Of a stretch of 64,000 nt of DNA, positions 56,736 to 64,000 are shown one piece after another. Within the stretch, counting starts at the first letter, position 1, and each line of letters opens with the position of its first letter. The notes below the pieces were generated by a model. That model searched no databases and had not been told where the DNA came from. It saw only the letters and a program-made list of their open reading frames with translations. The DNA lies in the NCBI GenBank assembly GCA_003024785.1, contig PUQB01000170.1:148545-212544 (forward strand), given 5' to 3'. Both the position numbers and the translations under genes were made by a program. The DNA comes from Selaginella tamariscina (Eukaryota; Streptophyta; Lycopodiopsida; Selaginellales; Selaginellaceae).

Positions 56736-57322
56736 CTGTAAAACAATGTTTAACTTTACAGGTTGAGCAACCAGAACAGCTTGCACGCAGCTGTAGAGGC
56801 AGCTGCAGATTTCTTAAACTCGGCAACAAAGCCAGTGCTAGTGGGAGGTCCCAAGCTACGCGTCGCAAAAGCTTGTTCTGCATTCCTTGAACTTGCAAAG
56901 GCATGTGGTTACGCAGTGGCAGTCATGCCGTCGGCCAAGGGCTTGTTCCCAGAGTCTCATCCGCACTTCATTGGGAGCTACTGGGGCCGGTCAGTACTCC
57001 GTGCTGCTGCGAAATCGTGGAGTCTGCAGATGCCTATCTGTTCGCTGGTCCCGTGTTCAACGACTACAGCTCTGTGGGATACTCTTTTCTGATTAAGAAG
57101 GAGAAGGGCGTCATCGTGCAGCCGGATAGAGTTACTATCGGTGGTAAGACGTCTTTCGGATGTGTTCTTATGAAGGACTTCTTTAAGGAGCTTGCCAAGA
57201 AGTTGAAGAAGAATGTGAGCTCTTTTGAGAACTTTGAAAGACTTTACGTTCCTTCCGGTTTATTGAGGCTCGATGGTAATTCGAAACTCCGTACCACTGT
57301 GCTGTTCAATCATATTCAGGTT

Positions 57323-57359
<37 letters not shown>

Positions 57360-58127
57360 AAGTATCTAACTTATTGGTTTTGTCCATAGAATATGCTATC
57401 GAAGGACACAGCAGTAATACCAGAAACTGGAGATTCTTGGTTCAACTGCCAGAAACTGAAGCTGCCGGATGGCTGTGGGTAAGATTAAACTGATAATTAA
57501 GTAAATAGTTAATCAAAGTACTAACGTGGTTAACACAACACAGGTACGAGTTTCAGATGCAATACGGTTCTATTGGCTGGTCGGTTGGTGCACTCTTGGG
57601 TTATGCACAAGGTGCAAAGGATAAGCGAGTTATTGCATGCATAGGAGACGGAAGTTTTCAGGTAAATTCTTGGTTTACACACACACATACATATACGTGT
57701 GTGATACATGTAGGTTACGGCACAAGATGTGTCAACCATGATCCGCTACGGGCAGAAAAGTATCATATTTTTGATCAATAACGGTGGCTATACAATAGAA
57801 GTGGAGATACACGACGGTCCTTACAACATAATCAAGAACTGGGACTATGTCGGGGTTGTTAATGCCTTTCACAATGGTGAAGGAAAATGCTGGGCTACGA
57901 AGGTACTGTGTGTGTAGTGTGTTGCGTGTGTACATGCACATAACATGCTTATACAGGTTACAACGGAAGCGGAGCTCACAAAAGCCATAGAAACTGTACA
58001 AACCCAGAAGCAGGACAGCCTTTGTTTTATAGAGTGCATTCTGCACAGAGACGACACAAGCAAGGAGCTGCTTGAATGGGGCAGCCGAGTTGCAGTTGCT
58101 AACAATCGACCTCCTAATCCTGATTAA
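55627..58127 (+). CDS. PDC: Pyruvate decarboxylase
   Basis: Thiamine diphosphate enzyme turning pyruvate into acetaldehyde and CO2 in the cytosol, first step of ethanol fermentation. Exons: 55627-56028, 56091-56254, 56762-57319, 57390-57478, 57544-57661, 57714-57902, 57957-58127; about 563 residues. The ATG at 55627 ([12 protein letters not shown]) gives an N-terminus some 30-40 residues shorter than many plant enzymes. Motifs: [18 protein letters not shown] with the TPP-activating glutamate, [29 protein letters not shown] with paired active-site histidines, [13 protein letters not shown], and the GDG...NN cofactor motif in IGDGSFQ to LINNGGY. It ends NNRPPNPD. One G is missing in the GGGG run at 56983, breaking frame between SYWG and PVSTP. 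ADH lies 4.7 kb away. Confidence 0.92.
56301..56690. repeat. Tandem duplication inside PDC intron 2
   Basis: The phrases GAATGAACCTTGGC-TTTTGGTA, CTCTAGTAGGCAATTTAGGCTTGTGTG and GCATTTATGTTCACTA occur twice about 215 bp apart, with long (TG)n and (GA)n tracts between. The intron is therefore much longer (507 bp) than its neighbours. Confidence 0.8.
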
Positions 58128-58158
58128 AATACATACTTTGTTTACCACTAATATGATT

Positions 58159-58164
58159 AATAAA
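58159..58164 (+). terminator. Poly(A) signal of PDC
   Basis: AATAAA 32 bases after the PDC stop. Confidence 0.45.
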
Positions 58165-58564
58165 TTTAAACCCTTGATGCTGACGGTGTGAAATTGATGC
58201 TGACGTGGCACCACTGAAAACCCTAAGCCCTAAATATTAATAATGCAAAGTCAAATTGCAAACAATGCAAATCCTTGGAATATCGATACAAACAATGGAT
58301 CGAATCTTAATATTCAGAAGCCTATCCAGTTTTGATGTAAATAAATAATGTTTAATTAAACATATAGCAAACACACTATAAACACGTAGAAGGTGATAAA
58401 GTGGCAAGAGACGTGTGTCCGTAAACACTTGATCAGTGCGTGGCAGCCATCTCACCTTAAATGTTTTGTGTCCACACTAAACAACAAGTATTTCCCACAT
58501 TGTCCTTTTGTTTGCGCTACTGAATTTCATATTCTCTACAAGAATTTCTTACATTTCTATAGTT

Positions 58565-58909
58565 ATGAATCCATCTACATCTCCATCTCCGAGATATCCA
58601 CTGTTAATTCTCCTTTTAGTGGTGTTGATGATGATGGGACCGAAGTTCTTAGCAGAGCCTACAGTAGACGACGCTGTTTACAAGGCTAAGGCGAGAGGAA
58701 TCCTCGGCGTGGATGCTCTCGTGTTAATTCCTGCAGTGATCTTAATTGGTGCTCAATTCTATGGCTCTTATGAAGGGATTCGCTGGGCAAGGAGGCCAAA
58801 TGTTACACATACAGATTTGATCATGGTGATCGTTGGTTTCGCTGTTGTCGTTGTGGCTTACATGTGGTTGAGATCGAGTATTAAGGGGATGATTATAAAT
58901 GCGTTTTAG
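58565..58909 (+). CDS. Small membrane protein, unknown
   Basis: A 114-codon single exon with ATG at 58565. I do not recognise the family. Hydrophobic segments near residues 12-27 (PLLILLLVVLMMMG), 48-66 (VDALVLIPAVILIGAQF) and 84-103 (DLIMVIVGFAVVVVAYMW) suggest two or three membrane passes, the first perhaps a signal peptide. Charged loops (VDDAVYKAKAR, EGIRWARRPN) separate them. The stop at 58907 is followed by a plausible 3' region. Coding support is the codon pattern and clear hydrophobic periodicity; a close homologue would be needed to confirm. An ATG at 58508 is absent, so the in-frame upstream part is probably 5' UTR. Confidence 0.6.
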   Translation: MNPSTSPSPRYPLLILLLVVLMMMGPKFLAEPTVDDAVYKAKARGILGVDALVLIPAVILIGAQFYGSYEGIRWARRPNVTHTDLIMVIVGFAVVVVAYMWLRSSIKGMIINAF

Positions 58910-60328
58910 TTCTGCTTAGATAATACGTCTTTAATGTGTACGTCGGTGTGTATAGGCCTATACGAAATACGCTATACTTTTTTTGTACATTTTTCTTGGT
59001 GGGAGTACAAGATTCATATATAAAGTTGTTAGTGATTACAGATATTTATAATACTACAGGTGTAAGATGATAAATAGTGTATTGTTGTTGTAATGTGTAT
59101 TTCAAATATTTATAAAGAAAAATCGAAGTTTAACAAAATTGAATTCTAAAAATACAAAGTTCATTTTCTTGAGAGATATGCATACAGTTCAATTACTGTT
59201 TATTAGTAATATAAGTCAGAAAATTATAACATTTTATAAATAGTAAGCAAAACTCTTTCAACGATCAATAATATAAATATAAATTTAATTAAACATTTTC
59301 TTAATAATAAAAAAAGACGCAGAGGTCATATATTTGTTTATTAACGCTATATTTTGATGAAAAAGTCTTTAAGTTGAGTTTGAAGTTATATCCCATGAAT
59401 TTTAAATAATCTTTTTTATACGATTTATAAATAAATATTTATATATTTTTGAAAGAATCTCTGTATTTTTGAATTTGATTATGTCTTCGTAGTTTATAAA
59501 TACAATTAAAAAAAAAGAAGGTATTAAGACTTAAACAAGTCAAAAGTAACACGGAGAATTGATCGTGACATTAATAATATTCTTATTATTTTTAAGTTTA
59601 TAATATAAATTTAATTTAATAAATCTTTTTATAATATTTATTGAAGATTTCTAAAGATTTTATAATTAAAAGTAAAATACTTTATTTTAAATTTAACTAA
59701 AATATAATATATCAAATTAAACTATACAACATATATATATATTGTGGCACCCCTAGAGCCCCTTACGTAGATATTTTATATGTAGATTGGATATTGTTTT
59801 ACCACATTGACAATTTTTAATAGATTTGAATATAAGATGTTGTAATTGTTATCTTATCACCAATACTATAAGATTAAAAAAGGTTTTAAACTATTTAAAT
59901 AAAGATAAAACTTTTTAAATTTGAATTATATAATATAATATATTGATATTATTTCTCACGTATTAGATGACACCCACTATATCTGAATTATTAAGATGAC
60001 ATTTTAATTAATAATAACACAAACTTATTTAAAACTCTAATTTCTCCTAACCAAATTTCTTAATATGCTAACATTTTCCTTAAATATATATATATTTTTA
60101 ATATTTAACAAACACATGTCATATAAAACATATTTTCCTCAAATCTATTAAGTTTGACATAACTAAAATATAAGAAAATTAAAAAATATAATTAAATAAA
60201 TTTCAAAAACATTTCCTGTTTAAAATAAATAAATAAATAAAGCAAAGGTCATTTATTTGCATCTAAAGTTTACCAAAAATGAATTGTCACAAACAAGAAA
60301 TTAATAGTAAATTGTTTTCTTCGTTCTC
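58910..60328. other. AT-rich spacer
   Basis: No gene, no clear repeat; several AATAAATAAATA runs. Confidence 0.5.
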
Positions 60329-61695
60329 TCACTTAAGGGTCTCGCTAATTTTTTCCTTCTCAGTCGAGTGCACGTAATGCACACCCTTTTCAATGGATGA
60401 CATCAGCTCGTCCTTCATCTCCCCCAACACCTTCTGCTCAAACTCCGATACCGGCCCCAATTCCAACGCCTTCACCATGCCATTCTTCCCAAGCTCCACC
60501 TGAATGTACACACACATACACATGTTGCATTACACGTATGTGTATGTCTGATATCTAAGAGAGATCATAGCTTAATGCATCGAAAAACAGCGTATATCGT
60601 ACCCTGGATGCAAAGAAGGGGATATCGGTGATCGAAGAAGCAACATATGCACATTCCACAATGTTGGGAGCACCATTGAGTGCCTTCAAGCAGGACTCAG
60701 CAAACAAAGCAGCAGCATAACTGAGAGACCAAAACCACAGAGTTAACACCCTTCATGTTAAATTGAAAGTATACTAATTTTACGCATATATTACATTGTA
60801 TGTTTGTGTAGATTATATGGAACTAAATTCTCTTTGATTAAGTTTCATCATGCACTTACGCCATGGAGAGGGTAGCAGAGCCTTTTCCAGCTTTGGCCTG
60901 AACGACTTCAGTGCCACCGTCTTGAGTCCTCTTTGTAAGCGCAACCAACTCCTCTTCTGAAAGAGGTACTTGAGGAGTAGCCTTGACGGAAATAAAAACG
61001 TTAGCTAATTGACATACTCAATAAACATGTGTACAACAAAACGTTCAAGCAATACCTGGGAGAACAAGGGGAGAATTGTTTTTCCGGCATGTCCACCAAC
61101 AACAGGTACGTCCACATCTGCAATAAGTGATATAACAACATAACAATAAGAGACAGCAGAAACATATAAGTCCAAAACTACTATAATATACTGCTATAGC
61201 ATAAAATCTTAGATATATTACCTTCAACAGAAAGGTTCTTGGCTTTAGCATAGAATGTTCTCGCACGAACAACGTCCAGAGTTGTCACACCGAACAGCTT
61301 CGTGTGGTCGTATGTTCCTTCAACCTTGAAAACCTCAGCCGCGATCGGAACAGTAGAGTTAACAGGGTTACTGATCATGTTAACCAGAGCCTTAAGAAAT
61401 AGAAAGTTAAAAACAAATACAAAGTAGTTGAATAGGTATGCACATAAGATTATTTATATACCATAAGTATGTACATACATACATATACATAAACTTACGT
61501 GAGGGCAGTATTTAGCAATGCCTTGGCAAAGCTTTTTCACAATTCCGGCATTGATATCGAAAAGTTCATCTCTGGTCATTCCAGGTTTCCGTGGGACTCC
61601 CGCAGGAATGATCACGAGATCAGCATCCTTCAATGCATCCTTCAATTGCTCATCTCCAGCAAAGCCATGAATCTGAGAAATCCGGTGATGCAGAC

Positions 61696-61769
<74 letters not shown>

Positions 61770-61934
61770 CTGATCAAGCGATAATTGATTTTTTATTTGT
61801 TTGATGGGTTTCTTTAAGTTACTGGTAAACGTATGTACTGTGCAAACGCATATATAGATGTATAAGTGCACAGACATACAGATGTGAGATTTATGAGCTT
61901 TTCGTGTTATATCTAACATGTGCATGTATGTTGT

Positions 61935-61965
<31 letters not shown>

Positions 61966-62486
61966 TAATTATGTAAGAATTTTAATTATGCATTATTCCA
62001 CGAAATCCAAATTGTTTATACACATCATAAAAACCCAAATACATTGTCCGGGAATATTCGCCTAACCTAGACGTAATAAATTTAATAACTTTTACTAGAT
62101 GTATTCAGTGTACATCAAGCGAATTTACATAAGAAAAACACTATAAAATGCCAGATTTGTATCATTATCACTCACTAGTTATATATAATGCGTATAGATT
62201 TTAACTGGTAGTATAAAAATGACGAATTTACCTCAGCACTGGTGTTGATATGGGACAGATCGGCGGCAACACCGGGCGTTCCAGCGATATCATAGAGGCG
62301 GAGGTGAGAAACCAGCGGATTGAGCTTGAGAAGCATGCTCAGCGGCTGCCCGATCCCTCCAGCGGCGCCGAGAACGGCAACTCGGCGGTATGGCAAAGAC
62401 TTGCGATTCGGCACCGGATTGCCGCCCGTGATGCCCGACATGCCGCGCTTGAAGATCATGCTTGCCGCTCGCCTGGAAGACGCCAT
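60329..62486 (-). CDS. Mitochondrial malate dehydrogenase
   Basis: NAD-malate dehydrogenase of the mitochondrial/glyoxysomal LDH-like class, interconverting malate and oxaloacetate. Seven exons in gene order: 62486-62232, 61672-61499, 61390-61222, 61117-61056, 60981-60860, 60720-60603, 60499-60329; all phases agree and give 356 residues. An Arg/Ser-rich N-terminus ([15 protein letters not shown]) is a mitochondrial presequence. The Rossmann motif [15 protein letters not shown] follows. Substrate arginines lie in [15 protein letters not shown] and VVRARTF, catalytic aspartate in the latter's helix, and the catalytic histidine in [14 protein letters not shown] (about residue 209). No frame break, unlike most neighbours. 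Intron one holds an (AT)n tract of about 68 bp. Confidence 0.95.
61702..61769. repeat. (AT)n microsatellite in MDH intron 1
   Basis: An uninterrupted run of about 34 AT units. Confidence 0.95.
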
Positions 62487-63030
62487 AGCCCCGGATCAAA
62501 TGAGAAAAAGAAGGAGCTCAAAACAGACCTATATAATGCTGTCCTTAAACCCCCCGTTTAACGCATGACCGCACCGTAAACCCCGCTAACCGATAGAATA
62601 TTCCGCTAAAATTTTACTTTACACCCTTCCTTCTTCTGGAATATGCAATATATTTAGAATATTCCGTCGTTGAGAAAGTTATACTAAGAATATTCTAAAT
62701 TAATCACATTATTATTTCTATTGTTTAATCTAAACCATTAATTACATCCCATATACATATGAATGTAGTATGACATGATATTTTGTGTAAACGAAATACC
62801 AAACTCTCTCTCTAACACACACACACACACAACATACACACACAAAGCAATGCGTATGTACTTGTACGTCAACGCTAACATTAGAGAGAGAGGACCTATA
62901 TAAAGCAGAACATATAGAAGTGTATGTAGCTGGAATACACACGCATACACACACGCACACCACATCAGCCACATTTAACAGCAAAAGATATAAACATGGC
63001 TATTAACATGTAAAATGAAGTACCAAGCCA
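62487..63030. other. MDH promoter side and short spacer
   Basis: Contains three GAATATTC-like boxes (near 62596, 62660 and 62690) and (CA)n/(GT)n tracts, no gene. It separates the MDH start from the aprataxin-like gene's end. Confidence 0.4.
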
Positions 63031-64000
63031 TTATAACGAGGATGAGGTGATAAGAGCGTCCTGGAAGGGAAAGGGCTTGGTGCAGTTGGCCAGATGCGAT
63101 TTAAGCTTCGGAATATTCGGCTGCACACAGCGGCATCTGTGGCACCTGAGCTCCGATTCTATCAAACTCTTCTCCATTTCCTCGCTGCATTGCTTCAGAC
63201 TGCACGATGAAAACACCCACATTAACACATATATGCTCCTGTGTAAAGCTTGTGTGTGTGTGTGTGTGTGTGTGTGTGTCTGTGTGCGTGTGAACATATA
63301 CGTATCTACGCATATATCTATCTCTATATGTATGTCTCTCCGTATGACATAATTGGATATAAGTACAAACCTCCCAGTTGTTTCGAGCTCATTGATCACG
63401 TCTTTTGAGTCTCTAAAAAAAGCCGAGGTAAATGAGTTCCAGTGTTTCTTGTTCTTCAGGCCCGGTGAATCAAAATCCTGGCTAATCACATGCATGTGTA
63501 GCTGCCTCATCGATGGTACCTGTTCAAACATTACTACATATTAATATACGTACATTTATGTACACTATATCATCTTATGTACCGAGTGAAAACCAAGGCG
63601 GAAGACGAGTGACGGATCCTCTTTAATGAACTTCTTTGCCCAGCGGTCACCAATTGCATGGATCTCTCGCAGGACGGGAAGGTGCTCCTTACGTGCATCT
63701 GCTAGGGAGTCCAATCCATTTACCCTGCACACCACAAGAAGGTGCTTCTTTCCCTGCAAAGAATTAGAAATAACAAGAAACGTCTTATACAGACACACAC
63801 ACACACACATTACTATGTATATGTACCTTGCCGTAGAGATCCGGTAGAACAACAGCTGTGTCTGTGACCTCAAGAACGACATTTTTATGCTTCTCAGGAT
63901 GGAAAGCTACATCGTGCAGTGCTTGAGCCCATGCTGGCCAATTCATAGGCTTTCTGGCACTCACTTCCTGTGTATGCGTACCAGTTGCCTCCTGCTCTTC
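63031..64000 (-). CDS. APTX: Aprataxin-like protein, 3' part
   Basis: Incomplete: the gene continues beyond the window. Exons in gene order: 64000-63827 (partial), 63753-63583, 63519-63371, 63199-63031; phases agree. The visible part is a HIT domain with GKKHLLVVCRVNGLDSLADA and the active-site histidine triad in QLHMHVISQDFDSP. A short zinc finger follows, LRCHRCRCVQPNIPKLKSHL then ANC. This order is that of aprataxin, which removes AMP from abortive DNA ligation ends in the nucleus. Plant versions carry extra N-terminal kinase and macro domains that would lie outside the window. It ends ALITSSSL. Confidence 0.85.

Overview
The window is nuclear DNA of a land plant, most likely a vascular plant. 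Evidence: GT-AG introns of about 60-300 bp, plant-type families (GT47 exostosin, WHy-domain LEA, LysM-GPI receptor-like, P-class PPR, phytyl ester synthase), TTTAGGG-type telo-boxes, a decayed plant Ty3/gypsy element, and very AT-rich spacers. The species cannot be told from the sequence.

Layout. Bases 1-16.9 kb hold no intact gene. They contain degenerate 21-bp minisatellites with a small hairpin core (about 1.69-2.07, 4.13-4.58 and 6.59-6.73 kb), a 42-bp tandem repeat at 6.8 kb, an AT-rich field of four to five decayed ~1 kb tandem units (7.0-10.8 kb), and a minus-strand short-LTR Ty3/gypsy element (11.63-16.45 kb). From 16.98 kb the DNA is gene-dense. In order: GT47 glycosyltransferase (+), LEA protein with three WHy-like repeats (+), farnesylcysteine lyase with a ruined first exon (+), tyrosine/nicotianamine-type aminotransferase (-), a spacer with a second decayed piece of that aminotransferase, an unrecognised locus near 30 kb (-), LysM GPI-anchored protein (-), PPR protein (+), decayed copy of an alkenal reductase, the reductase itself (-), Elongator subunit ELP5 (+), F-box protein (-), alcohol dehydrogenase (-), phytyl ester synthase-like protein (+), pyruvate decarboxylase (+), a small membrane protein (+), mitochondrial malate dehydrogenase (-), and the 3' part of an aprataxin-like DNA repair gene (-) cut by the window end.

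No gene cluster for one pathway is evident. Alcohol dehydrogenase and pyruvate decarboxylase lie 4.7 kb apart and catalyse consecutive steps of ethanol fermentation, with phytyl ester synthase between them; this may be chance. Several pairs are divergent with short shared promoters (LysM/PPR, reductase/ELP5, ADH/PES).

Two features stand out. First, many otherwise well-conserved exons carry one- or two-base frame breaks, often in short homopolymers, which suggests residual assembly indels or broad decay; exons are listed as seen, with breaks noted. Second, the reductase-ELP5-F-box block seems to have been tandemly duplicated, leaving a decayed copy at 37.2-40.6 kb. Introns are unusually rich in (GT)n and (GA)n microsatellites, often starting at the splice donor.
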